From NCBI RefSeq assembly GCF_051148895.1, contig NZ_CP154625.1:3100001-3164000 (forward strand): a DNA stretch of 64,000 nucleotides, in the 5' to 3' direction. The first letter of the stretch is position 1; each line of letters starts with the position of its first letter. Below are positions 27,325-35,845 of this stretch, piece by piece. Origin of the DNA: Terrisporobacter vanillatitrophus. Lineage in GTDB: Bacteria > Bacillota > Clostridia > Peptostreptococcales > Peptostreptococcaceae. A program made the position numbers and the translations under genes. Under the pieces are notes generated by a model. It saw only the letters and a list, made by a program, of their open reading frames with translations, searched no databases and was not told the origin of the DNA.

Positions 27325-27879
27325 TTAATAGGTTTTATCAAGTAAATATCCTTTGCATTTTAATAATTCTTCATATGGATTTCCATTTAAATTAAGTAAT
27401 TTTGCAAAAGCAGGTTCTGTTTTTATACCTTCTTTTTTTAATTCAATTATGCTTTTCCTAAATTTTTCTCCATATAAATTTAATAATTTATATTCAATTA
27501 TCATATGTCTATATCCATTAGTTTTATGGGATTGTTCATTTGAAGCATATATTTCTATTTCCATACTTTCTACGATAAAATTACATACAGTAATATTTTT
27601 TTCTTTATGCTCTATTCTAAAATATTTATATTTGCTAAAATTATCAAATAGTGTATTTTCAAATATCTCAAAATCATCAACTTGGCAAACTATATCTAAA
27701 TCACTACTTTCAATATCTATATTCAATGGTATTGTTCCAACTAATATTGGCATATAATCTTTTAATATGTTAAATATATTTGTTTTTGTAAGTATCTTGT
27801 AACATTTCTTTTGCTTATTACTACCTTCTCTTAAATAAGAAATATTGTTAAAATTCACTAACTTCACCTCATTTTTCAT
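27325..27879 (-). CDS. DUF4269 family nucleotidyltransferase-like protein
   Basis: About 184 residues. The motif VGTIPLNIDIESSDLDIVC (about 48-66) is the core of DUF4269, a branch of the nucleotidyltransferase fold with the DxD pair in SDLDIV. A second region GYRHMIIEYKLL is conserved in the family. The substrate is unknown. ATG at 27879 is 9 bases from GAGG; ATG at 27885 is too close to it. Monocistronic. Confidence 0.75.
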   Translation of the reverse strand: MKNEVKLVNFNNISYLREGSNKQKKCYKILTKTNIFNILKDYMPILVGTIPLNIDIESSDLDIVCQVDDFEIFENTLFDNFSKYKYFRIEHKEKNITVCNFIVESMEIEIYASNEQSHKTNGYRHMIIEYKLLNLYGEKFRKSIIELKKEGIKTEPAFAKLLNLNGNPYEELLKCKGYLLDKTY

Positions 27880-28049
27880 TTGCATAACCTCATAAAATCA
27901 TTTTATATTCTCATATTACTAAAAATAATATTTATTATCAATTAATATCGAAGTAATTTGTATATATGTTCCAATTTTTGAAATGCATATCTTCCTTCAT
28001 TTATGAAAATAATAAAATTGTTACATAAATAAACAAAGGAGTGTAATGA

Positions 28050-28595
28050 ATGAAAAAATTTATTTGTACTGTTTGTGGATATATACATGAAGGAGATGCC
28101 CCTCCTGAAGTTTGTCCAATTTGTAAAGTTGGAGCTGACAAATTCATAGAATCTAAAGAAGAAATGGTATGGGCAGACGAACACAGAATAGGTATTGCAA
28201 AAGATATAGACCCTGAAATAATTGAGGGTTTAAGAGCTAATTTTATGGGTGAATGTACAGAAGTTGGAATGTACATTGCTATGAGTAGACAAGCTGATAG
28301 AGAAGGTTATCCTGAGGTTGCAGAAGCTTATAAAAGAATAGCTTGGGAAGAGGCTGAGCATGCTTCTAAATTTGCTGAGATATTAGGCGAAGTTGTTTAC
28401 CCTAGCACTAAACAAAATCTATCTGCTAGAGTTGAAGCTGAATTCGGTGCTTGTTCAGGCAAAAAAGAATTAGCTACAGCTGCTAAAAAAGCTAATCTAG
28501 ATGCTATTCATGATACTGTTCATGAAATGTGTAAAGACGAAGCTCGACATGGTAGAGCTTTTAAAGGTTTATTAGATAGATATTTTTCTAAATAG
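28050..28595 (+). CDS. Reverse rubrerythrin (rubredoxin-ferritin peroxidase)
   Basis: A 181-residue protein. The N-terminal rubredoxin domain has CTVCGYIHEG and CPICKVG (residues about 6-26). The ferritin-like di-iron domain follows, with GECTEVGMYIAM, WEEAEHASKFAEI and CKDEARHG as iron-ligand helices. The domain order is reversed against classic rubrerythrin. It reduces hydrogen peroxide with electrons from NADH via a reductase and protects anaerobes from oxygen. It forms a unit with the DUF1540 gene 11 bases downstream. Confidence 0.92.
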   Translation: MKKFICTVCGYIHEGDAPPEVCPICKVGADKFIESKEEMVWADEHRIGIAKDIDPEIIEGLRANFMGECTEVGMYIAMSRQADREGYPEVAEAYKRIAWEEAEHASKFAEILGEVVYPSTKQNLSARVEAEFGACSGKKELATAAKKANLDAIHDTVHEMCKDEARHGRAFKGLLDRYFSK

Positions 28596-28606
28596 GAGGT
28601 TTTGAA

Positions 28607-28924
28607 ATGGCGAAAATTAATTGCAATGTAACTAATTGTTCACATAATAAATCTAGTGTTTGTTATTCAAATATAGTTAATATTAAGGGTGGTAAAGCAA
28701 AAGATTCATGTAATACATGTTGTGGAAACTTCCTAGATGAAAGAGATTATTCTACTTTAACTAATAATACAAATTCTTCTGGTGAATGTGATGCTCTAGT
28801 TTGTACAGTCCAAACTTGTGTATACAATAGAAACTTAGCTTGCACTGCCGAAAATATTAATGTAAGTGGAACAAATGTTAACATCTATACTGAAACAAAT
28901 TGTTCTACATTTAAACATGCATAA
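28607..28924 (+). CDS. Protein with two DUF1540 cysteine-rich repeats
   Basis: A 105-residue protein with two related Cys-rich units: CNVTNCSHNKSSVC ... CNTCC (about 4-40) and CTVQTCVYNRNLAC ... C (about 66-102). Each is a DUF1540 domain, probably metal-binding. AGGAGG precedes the ATG, and rubrerythrin is just upstream, suggesting shared expression in oxidative stress. No defined activity. Confidence 0.85.
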   Translation: MAKINCNVTNCSHNKSSVCYSNIVNIKGGKAKDSCNTCCGNFLDERDYSTLTNNTNSSGECDALVCTVQTCVYNRNLACTAENINVSGTNVNIYTETNCSTFKHA

Positions 28925-29122
28925 ATTATTTTATAAAATTATATAAATAAAAAATTGAGGCTGTCGCATAAACGATTGAAAAATCGTTGGGCGATAGCTC
29001 CTTTTTACTTATTTAAAACTCAAAACTACTGAAAATAATTTTATTTCACTTATATTTACTAAAAATAAGCATGACAAATAAAGGTATTTGAAATACCGTT
29101 TTTTTAGCTATCTATATTAAAA

Positions 29123-30751
29123 TTAAGCGATTTTCTTTAAAGGATGAAGGGATGTTTTACATTTTCCATTTTGTATTTTATTATGCAATTTATTTATGTT
29201 ATAAGCCATTCCTAATAAAATACATTCCGCTAAAATATTTTTTTCACCTTTACATAAAAACCTTCTAAATTCCATGTTTTGTTTTATTTGAGCGAATGCT
29301 CCTTCGGCTTGAATACTTCTATTCATTCTTAGTTGAATACCTTCGGTACTCACTATTCTTTGTAAATTTCCTTTACGTTTTTCATTAAATACTTTTGAAA
29401 TATTAAGTTTTTTAGTTCTATCTTCTAAAGGAGTTTTACAGTTATTTCCTTTAATGCATTTAGTTTTAAATTGACATCCTTTACAATCTTCGCACATATA
29501 ACAAGTTATTTCACACTTGTATCCAGTTGTACTTTTTCTGGTTTTTGTGCTAGTAACAGTTAATTTCTTATTGTTTTTACATAGATAATAGTCATCTTTA
29601 TCGTTGTAAGACATATTATCCATTCTACCAATATCATTTTTATATTTTCTTGTTTTACTAATTTCATAATTAGCTGGTTTTATAAATGATTGTTGTCCAT
29701 TTTTTTCTAGATGTACATAGTTTTCTTCACTTTCATATCCTGAATCAGTTATTACTTTAGGATATTTAAAACTTAAATATGACTCTGCATTTTGTAAAAA
29801 TGGTATTAGAGTAGTTGTGTCAGCTGGTTGAGGTCCTGCACTTATCCAGACTATATATTCAGAATCAACTCCAAACTGAACGTTGTAAGCAGGTTTTAAT
29901 TGACCATTTTTCATATGATCTTCCTTCATTCTCATGAAAGTGGCATCTTTATCTGTTTTAGAGTAGCTATTACGTTCACCCATTATATGTAAATCTTTAG
30001 TGTATTTTTTTAATCTATCAATATAGCTATCTAATTCTTCAATAGATTTTTGAATAGGCGATTTTCTTTTACCTTTACCATAAACAAATACAACATCTTC
30101 TTCATTTGCTATTTTCTTAAGTTTTTTTAGTAATTTTTTTAGATGATGCATTTTGATTTTGTTTTTATAAATTAATTTGATACCAAAATCTTGTTCACAT
30201 TTTAAAACGAAATTAGGTATTTTATCCATCATTTTTTGCATATTTTTTGTTACAGCTTTTTTCCAAACAAAAGTATATCTATTAGATGACGCTTCTATTT
30301 TAGTACCATCTATAAATATTGTTTCTTTTGAAATTTCATTTTTATCTGCAAGCATATTTGCTAATTGGGCAAGTAATTCTTCAGATACTGGTGCGAAATG
30401 TATACTACGAAATCTGGCAATTGTTGAATGATCTGGAGCGGAGGCTCCGCCTAAAAGATACATAAAATTAACATCTCTTTTGCATGCATTTTCTATTTTT
30501 CTTGAAGAATATAAGCTATTCATATATCCGTAAACAATGATTTTTAACATTTCTCTTGGGGTTATTGTATTTTCTCTAATTCGAGAATAAGTCTGATATA
30601 ACTTTTCTAAATTCATCTCCTCTATAGTTTGACTTAATAACCTCACTGAATCATCTTTTGGAATTAAATAATCAATCTCTAGTGGTAATTTTAATTGATA
30701 ATTATCACCATACTTAGTATAATCAATTTGTATAATATTTTGTTTGGTCAT
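29123..30751 (-). CDS. IS1182-family transposase
   Basis: About 542 residues. The N-terminal DUF772-like region (REMLKIIVYGYMN...DHSTIARFRS) precedes the DDE nuclease: IDGTKIEASSNRY (first Asp), TDSGYESEENY (second Asp region) and the C-terminal RSIQAEGAFAQIKQNMEFRRF (Glu). A four-Cys cluster (CYMCEDCKGCQFKTKC) sits in the insertion. It moves the element by cutting at its terminal repeats. The ATG at 30751 has no ribosome site; the promoter lies so close that the message may begin at the ATG. The frame is open upstream to 30775. Confidence 0.92.
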   Translation of the reverse strand: MTKQNIIQIDYTKYGDNYQLKLPLEIDYLIPKDDSVRLLSQTIEEMNLEKLYQTYSRIRENTITPREMLKIIVYGYMNSLYSSRKIENACKRDVNFMYLLGGASAPDHSTIARFRSIHFAPVSEELLAQLANMLADKNEISKETIFIDGTKIEASSNRYTFVWKKAVTKNMQKMMDKIPNFVLKCEQDFGIKLIYKNKIKMHHLKKLLKKLKKIANEEDVVFVYGKGKRKSPIQKSIEELDSYIDRLKKYTKDLHIMGERNSYSKTDKDATFMRMKEDHMKNGQLKPAYNVQFGVDSEYIVWISAGPQPADTTTLIPFLQNAESYLSFKYPKVITDSGYESEENYVHLEKNGQQSFIKPANYEISKTRKYKNDIGRMDNMSYNDKDDYYLCKNNKKLTVTSTKTRKSTTGYKCEITCYMCEDCKGCQFKTKCIKGNNCKTPLEDRTKKLNISKVFNEKRKGNLQRIVSTEGIQLRMNRSIQAEGAFAQIKQNMEFRRFLCKGEKNILAECILLGMAYNINKLHNKIQNGKCKTSLHPLKKIA

Positions 30752-30757
30752 AAAATA

Positions 30758-30824
30758 ATTATACAAAAATCCCAAGATCTTTTGAACTTGGGATTTATTT
30801 TTTTATGCAAAAAGGGCATCGCCC
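30758..30824 (-). promoter_or_regulatory. Transposase promoter inside terminator hairpins
   Basis: Minus-strand TTCAAA (30781-30786), 17 bases, TATAAT (30758-30763), six bases, ATG. The -35 lies in the loop of a 10-bp hairpin (AAATCCCAAG 30767-30776, CTTGGGATTT 30787-30796) followed by T-runs on both strands. A second short hairpin (GGGC-ATC-GCCC, 30814-30824) with six T on the minus strand lies outside it. Both would stop transcription coming from outside the element. Confidence 0.7.
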
Positions 30825-30924
30825 TATTTTTTTAGTGCGACAGCCCCAATTTTTTATTTTAACATAGGATTAAATTTAAATGAAATTTTAAGTTCTAGAT
30901 AATCCATAATTAAATTTTTAATTT

Positions 30925-31332
30925 CTATTTTATATCTGTATCTCTTATTTCTATTTCTGTTCCCTCTGGCGCTTTTATTTTAAATAAACTTTCACCTTCT
31001 ACTTTGTAAACTATTTCGCCATTTTTAACTTTAAAATCTGTATACCCTAGATTTTTTATTCTATCATATTCTTCTTCAACATTATCTACTATAAATCCCA
31101 TATGCACTGGCCCTGCATTTAAATTACTCCATGGGTTGAAATTATCATTATTTTTAGGTGTTTGTAATTCTATCATAAAGCTCTCTAATTTTAACCATGT
31201 ATTATAATTTCTTCCATGAAAATTCTTTGTTTCATTTATTACTTCAAAACCTAAAATATTTTTATAAAAGTTTAATGACTCTTTATAGTTTTCTGTTTGA
31301 ATACAAATATGATGTATTATTTTTATGCTCAT
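30925..31332 (-). CDS. VOC-family (glyoxalase/dioxygenase fold) protein
   Basis: A 135-residue protein with two beta-alpha-beta-beta-beta units. It starts MSIKIIHHICIQTENYKESLNFYKNILGF, with a conserved metal-site His near residue 7-8; HMGFIVDNVEEEY follows near 76, and IEIRD at the end gives the metal Glu. It may be a lactoylglutathione-lyase-like or other metal-dependent enzyme; substrate unknown. It follows copA by 15 bases and may be co-transcribed with it, but a copper role is not evident. Confidence 0.8.
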   Translation of the reverse strand: MSIKIIHHICIQTENYKESLNFYKNILGFEVINETKNFHGRNYNTWLKLESFMIELQTPKNNDNFNPWSNLNAGPVHMGFIVDNVEEEYDRIKNLGYTDFKVKNGEIVYKVEGESLFKIKAPEGTEIEIRDTDIK

Positions 31333-31347
31333 AATTTTTCTCCTATT

Positions 31348-33831
31348 TTATTTTTCTACTTTAAACCTTTTTAGTCTTAATGCATTTAATAAAACTGATG
31401 TTGAACTAAATGCCATGGCAAGAGCTGCTATTACTGGACTTAAAAGTGGACCTCCAAATAAATATAAAACACCTGCTGCTACCGGTATACCTATCACATT
31501 GTATCCAAATGCCCAGAATAAGTTTTCTTTTATATTAGTCATTGTACTTTTACTAAGCCTTATTGCAGTTGGTACATCTAATAAATCACTTCTCATTAAA
31601 ACAATATCTGCCGATTCCATAGCCACATCTGTACCACTTCCTATGGCTATTCCAATATCTGCTTGAGCTAAAGCCGGTGCATCATTTATTCCATCACCAA
31701 CCATGGCAACAAATTTACCTTCCTCTTGAAGTTTTTTAACTTCACTAGATTTATCTTTTGGTAAAACTTCTGCTAAAACTCTATCTATTCCAACTTGAGA
31801 AGCAATTGCCTGAGCTGTCTTTTTATTATCTCCAGTAATCATAGCAACTTCTATTCCCATATCATGAAGCTTTTTAATAGCTTTTGCACTGCTCTCTTTA
31901 ACTACATCGGCAACAGCTATTATTCCACCTATTTTGTTATTAATTGCAATGTACATAGGTGTTTTTCCTTCACTTGCAAGCTTGTCAGATTTTTCTTCTA
32001 AATCTTCAAAGTCTATATTTTTATTTATCATTAACTTTTTGTTTCCAAGTAAAAGATCACTTCCATTTATGACAACTTCAATACCATGACCTGGTATTGC
32101 CATAAATTTATCCAACTTATAAAATTCAAGATTTTTTTCTTCACAATCTCTGACTATAGCTTCTCCTAAAGGATGTTCTGAAGATTTTTCTGCACTTGCT
32201 GCTACCTTTAATAACTCTTCTTCTGTAATATTTCCATGTGTTATTATATTTGTAACTATTGGTTTACCTTCAGTAATTGTACCTGTTTTATCAAATACTA
32301 TAGTATTAATTTTATGAGTAGTTTCTAATGCTTCTCCACCTTTAATCAAAATACCATTTTCTGCACCTTTACCTGTTCCAACCATTATAGCTGTAGGCGT
32401 TGCAAGACCTAATGCACATGGACAAGCTATAACTAAAACTGCTATAAATACTGTTAGTGAAAACACTGCTCCTTTACCTGATATAAACCAAGCAAGTCCT
32501 GCAATTATAGCTATAACTACAACAACTGGAACAAAATAACCTGCGATTATATCAGCTAATTTTGCTATTGGTGCTTTTGAACCTTGAGCATCTTCTACTA
32601 ATTTAATTATTTGAGATATTGCTGTATCACTACCAACTTTTTCAGCTCTAAATCTTATAGTTCCATTTTTATTTATACTAGCACCTACTACTGAACTACC
32701 AATATTTTTTTCTACCGGTATACTTTCACCTGTTAGCATTGATTCATCTACCGATGTATAACCCTCTATAACGGTACCATCTACTGGTATTCTAGATCCT
32801 GGCTTAACTAATATAATATCTCCAACTTCAACTTCTTCTATTGGTATTTCTATTTCCTTATCGTGCTTAACTATAATAGCCGTTTTAGGGCTTAGCCCCA
32901 TTAGCTTTTTAATAGCTTCTCCTGTTTTTCCTTTAGCACGAGTTTCAAAATATTTTCCAAGTAATACAAGAGTAATTATTACACCTGCGCTTTCAAAGTA
33001 CATATGATGTACAGCCATATGATCTCCACCAACTACTAGATATATTGAATATAAACTATATATAAGAGCTGCACTTGTTCCTATAGTAATTAATGAGTCC
33101 ATAGTTGGCGCTTTAGCTATCATGGATTTAACTCCTTTAGAGAAAAACTTATTTCCTGCTATAGCTATTGGTATAGTTAAAAATAATTGAGTAAGGGCAA
33201 AATTTAAGGGATTCACACTAGGGTCTATTATTTTTGGTAGTGGTAATGGTCCAATTGGTTCTGGTATCATGTTACCCATTGCTATATAGAATAATGGAAC
33301 TGCAAATATAGCTGATATTACAAATTTAGTAAGTAAGATTTTCATTTCTTTTTCTTTTCTTAATTTATCATCATCAACTGATACTTTCTTTTCCATTTCC
33401 AAGACTTTAAATCCAGCTTTTTCAATAATATCTTTTATTTCATATAACTTTACTTTACTTGGTATATAATTTATTATTGCTTTTTCTGTCGCTAAATTAA
33501 CTTGAACATCTTTTACTCCATCTAGTTTTTTAACTGCTCTTTCCACGGCTTTTACACAAGATGCACATGTCATTCCACCTATGGGTATTATTACTTCTTT
33601 ATCTTTCTCTTCTTTTACTACTGTAAAGCCAACTTTCTCTATAGCACTTTCTATATCTTCTTTTTTTACTTTTTCTTTATCATAAGATATACTCAATTTT
33701 TCTGTTGCCATATTAACGCTAGCTTCAACGCTTGAATCTAATTTTTTTACTGCTCTTTCTACTGCTTTTGCACAAGATGCGCATGTCATTCCACTTATTT
33801 TCAAATCATCAACATTTATTTTAGTATCCAT
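31348..33831 (-). CDS. copA: Copper-exporting P1B-type ATPase
   Basis: About 827 residues. Two N-terminal heavy-metal domains each have GMTCASC (about residues 12-18 and 82-88). Eight membrane helices, the CPC copper motif (VIACPCALG), TGES, DKTGT phosphorylation site, SSEHPLG and MVGDGINDAPAL complete the P1B-1 set. It pumps Cu(I) out of the cell. The start at 33831 follows AAGGAG; an upstream ATG at 33855 lacks a site. The histidine kinase and response regulator genes lie just upstream in the same direction, and a spaced repeat at 33899 marks its own promoter. No csoR or copZ is adjacent. Confidence 0.93.
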   Translation of the reverse strand: MDTKINVDDLKISGMTCASCAKAVERAVKKLDSSVEASVNMATEKLSISYDKEKVKKEDIESAIEKVGFTVVKEEKDKEVIIPIGGMTCASCVKAVERAVKKLDGVKDVQVNLATEKAIINYIPSKVKLYEIKDIIEKAGFKVLEMEKKVSVDDDKLRKEKEMKILLTKFVISAIFAVPLFYIAMGNMIPEPIGPLPLPKIIDPSVNPLNFALTQLFLTIPIAIAGNKFFSKGVKSMIAKAPTMDSLITIGTSAALIYSLYSIYLVVGGDHMAVHHMYFESAGVIITLVLLGKYFETRAKGKTGEAIKKLMGLSPKTAIIVKHDKEIEIPIEEVEVGDIILVKPGSRIPVDGTVIEGYTSVDESMLTGESIPVEKNIGSSVVGASINKNGTIRFRAEKVGSDTAISQIIKLVEDAQGSKAPIAKLADIIAGYFVPVVVVIAIIAGLAWFISGKGAVFSLTVFIAVLVIACPCALGLATPTAIMVGTGKGAENGILIKGGEALETTHKINTIVFDKTGTITEGKPIVTNIITHGNITEEELLKVAASAEKSSEHPLGEAIVRDCEEKNLEFYKLDKFMAIPGHGIEVVINGSDLLLGNKKLMINKNIDFEDLEEKSDKLASEGKTPMYIAINNKIGGIIAVADVVKESSAKAIKKLHDMGIEVAMITGDNKKTAQAIASQVGIDRVLAEVLPKDKSSEVKKLQEEGKFVAMVGDGINDAPALAQADIGIAIGSGTDVAMESADIVLMRSDLLDVPTAIRLSKSTMTNIKENLFWAFGYNVIGIPVAAGVLYLFGGPLLSPVIAALAMAFSSTSVLLNALRLKRFKVEK

Positions 33832-33898
33832 ATTTTTTCTCCTTTCATAAGTCATTTTTAGTTTTATTATCTTTCTACAATAACATCCTATAATAACT

Positions 33899-33916
33899 TT
33901 ATGAATATTTTATGAA
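33899..33916 (-). promoter_or_regulatory. Candidate response-regulator box upstream of copA
   Basis: Two TTATGAA units (33899-33905, 33910-33916) spaced 11 bases apart; read toward copA they are TTCATAA-N4-TTCATAA. Eight bases further lies TAGGAT, a possible -10. The same arrangement is found at 35744 and 35776. Confidence 0.6.
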
Positions 33917-33927
33917 GGTAAAAATTT

Positions 33928-35031
33928 TTAAGCAGGAAGAGTAATTATAAATTCACTGCCTTCATTTACTTTGCTTTTAACTTCTATTTTTCCTTTATGT
34001 AAATCAATTATAGATTTGCATATGGTAAGTCCTATTCCTGTTCCTCCTGTATTTCTACACCTTGATTTATCTACTCTATAAAATCTTTCAAATATATAAT
34101 CCAAACTTTCTTCTGGTATTCCTATCCCATTGTCTTTTATAATTATTTTAATAAAATCATCTTCTTTATATAATTTAATAATAATTTTCCCTTCTATTTT
34201 ACAATTACAATTTGTATATCTTATAGCGTTGGATATTAAATTAACTATAACTTGAGTTATTTTTTCTTTATCCACTCTTGCTATGATTTCTTTCAAATCA
34301 TATTCTATTTCTATATTTTTCTCAAATGCAAAGCTTTGATTATTATATATAATATTTTTGATTAATTGCTTTAAATCAACATCACTTATCTCCAATTTAT
34401 TTTTTTCACTATCATACTTAGTAAGATTTTTTAATTGATTTACTAAGTGGTTAAGCCTAATTACTTCTTCGTTTACACTGTTTAATCTTTCTGGTGATGG
34501 TTCCCATATGCCATCAATCATTGCCTCTAAATGTGTTTGTATACTTGTTAAAGGAGTTCTAAGTTCATGAGAAATATCTGATGTTAATTTTTTTCTCATA
34601 TTCTCCATTCTATATAATTCTCTTGATAGCTCATTAATAGAATTTATTAAGTCATCTATTTCCACAATATAACTTTCATATTCTAGCGTTTGATCATATC
34701 CTCCTCTTTTTATAAAGTCTGTCATTTTTGACACAACAATTATAGGTTTTGAAATTTTTTGAGATAAAAAAATAGAAATTGATATTGAAACAATAATCAT
34801 AAGTAAAGATATTCCTATGATTAAGTTAGTAATATCTTGTAAAAATAAATTTCTATTTTTAGTTAAGGATTGTTTAGATAATTCCACCATATTTGAAGAA
34901 TAATATATAATTTTCTTTTCTACTGATAAGTTAATACTTACAGCCATTATTAGTATAATTCCTATCATTACCATAGCTAAATAAAATATTAACTTCTTAT
35001 TAAGGTTTAATTTTTTCTTGTTAAATTCCAA
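33928..35031 (-). CDS. Sensor histidine kinase
   Basis: About 367 residues. Two membrane helices (about 12-32 and 67-90) bracket a short outer loop of about 35 residues; a HAMP-like segment, then HisKA with SDISHELRTPL (phospho-His) and HATPase with NLISNAIRYTN, DNGIGIP and GGTGIGL follow. The small sensor loop fits ion or envelope sensing. Its likely start is TTG at 35031 (GGAGTGGGG upstream), overlapping the response regulator stop by 11 bases; the ATG at 35049 lacks a site. Next to copA, so copper is the probable stimulus, by inference. Confidence 0.88.
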   Translation of the reverse strand: MEFNKKKLNLNKKLIFYLAMVMIGIILIMAVSINLSVEKKIIYYSSNMVELSKQSLTKNRNLFLQDITNLIIGISLLMIIVSISISIFLSQKISKPIIVVSKMTDFIKRGGYDQTLEYESYIVEIDDLINSINELSRELYRMENMRKKLTSDISHELRTPLTSIQTHLEAMIDGIWEPSPERLNSVNEEVIRLNHLVNQLKNLTKYDSEKNKLEISDVDLKQLIKNIIYNNQSFAFEKNIEIEYDLKEIIARVDKEKITQVIVNLISNAIRYTNCNCKIEGKIIIKLYKEDDFIKIIIKDNGIGIPEESLDYIFERFYRVDKSRCRNTGGTGIGLTICKSIIDLHKGKIEVKSKVNEGSEFIITLPA

Positions 35032-35689
35032 ATTTATACCCCACTCCATAAACTGTTTGTATTATTTTTGGTTTTTTAGTATCTTCTTCTATTTTTTGCC
35101 TTAAATTTTTAATATGAGCATCTATAATTCTATCAAACTTTTCATAATAATCATCTGTAACTAACTCTAATAATTCTTCTCTAGTAAAAATCTTCTTTTG
35201 ATTATTTACGAATAAAAATAATAACTTATATTCTGTATTTGTTAAATTTACATCCTTATCTCTTATTTTAACTTCATGTGATAATGTATTAATTTCTATT
35301 TCATCATTAACCTTTATAATCTCTTCTTTTTTTATTTTTCTAAGTGCTGCCTTAACTCTTAAAACTAATTCCTTCACATTAAACGGTTTACAAACATAAT
35401 CGTCACATCCCAAGTTAAATCCATCTATTTTATCTTCATCTTCAGTTTTCGCTGTTAACATTATTATATGCACTAAGGATGTTTGTCTTATTTTCTCACA
35501 GATTTCTTCACCACTTATATCCGGTAGCATTCTATCTAAAATTACTAAATCAAATTCATTATTATCAAATAAATTCAATGCTTTATTTCCATCATGAGCT
35601 ACCAAAGTATTGTAACCTTCTTTATCTAGATAAGCTTTTACAACTTCTGTTATTTTTTTTTCATCATCAACTAATAATATATTAAACAT
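35021..35689 (-). CDS. OmpR/PhoB-family response regulator
   Basis: A 222-residue protein. The receiver domain has acidic pocket DDE (8-10), phospho-Asp in VILDRMLPD (about 53) and K in CKPFNV (about 102); the winged helix C-terminus ends VYGVGYKFGI. It binds DNA as a dimer on direct repeats about 11 bases apart. Such repeats lie before copA, before this gene and before the 35846 gene, so it probably controls all three. Confidence 0.92.
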   Translation of the reverse strand: MFNILLVDDEKKITEVVKAYLDKEGYNTLVAHDGNKALNLFDNNEFDLVILDRMLPDISGEEICEKIRQTSLVHIIMLTAKTEDEDKIDGFNLGCDDYVCKPFNVKELVLRVKAALRKIKKEEIIKVNDEIEINTLSHEVKIRDKDVNLTNTEYKLLFLFVNNQKKIFTREELLELVTDDYYEKFDRIIDAHIKNLRQKIEEDTKKPKIIQTVYGVGYKFGI

Positions 35690-35731
35690 AATTCCTCCTA
35701 AAATTTCCTTATAATTTTACAATATCATAGA

Positions 35732-35761
35732 ATTATATATTTTTTATGAATTTTTTAGCTT
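35732..35761 (-). promoter_or_regulatory. Candidate autoregulated promoter of the response regulator gene
   Basis: Minus-strand TATAAT (35732-35737) lies 6 bases after TTCATAA (complement of 35744-35750); a weaker half-site (AAGCTAA) sits 11 bases upstream. This is the poorest of the three copies. Confidence 0.5.
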
Positions 35762-35775
35762 AAGTATTACTATTC

Positions 35776-35807
35776 TTCATTATTTTTTCATAATTTCAGA
35801 ATATAAT
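35776..35807 (+). promoter_or_regulatory. Candidate promoter with regulator box for the HMA-membrane protein
   Basis: TTCATTA (35776-35782), four T, TTCATAA (35787-35793), eight bases, TATAAT (35802-35807). The box takes the place of a -35 element, as expected for an activator of the OmpR family. Confidence 0.6.
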
Positions 35808-35845
35808 ATACATGATATAAGTTTATTTAAAATTGAGGTGAAATT

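Larger units (their letters stand above)
28959..30845 (-). mobile_element. IS1182-type insertion sequence (copy 2, complete)
   Basis: Terminal inverted repeats GGCTGTCGCA (28959-28968) and TGCGACAGCC (30836-30845) enclose one transposase gene on the minus strand. The left end carries an internal hairpin (about 28961-29001). Flanking bases form a 12-bp inverted repeat (AATAAAAAATTG at 28946-28957, CAATTTTTTATT at 30847-30858), so the element sits inside a palindrome, probably the terminator of the DUF1540 gene. No direct target duplication is visible. It seems intact and may be active. Confidence 0.88.
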
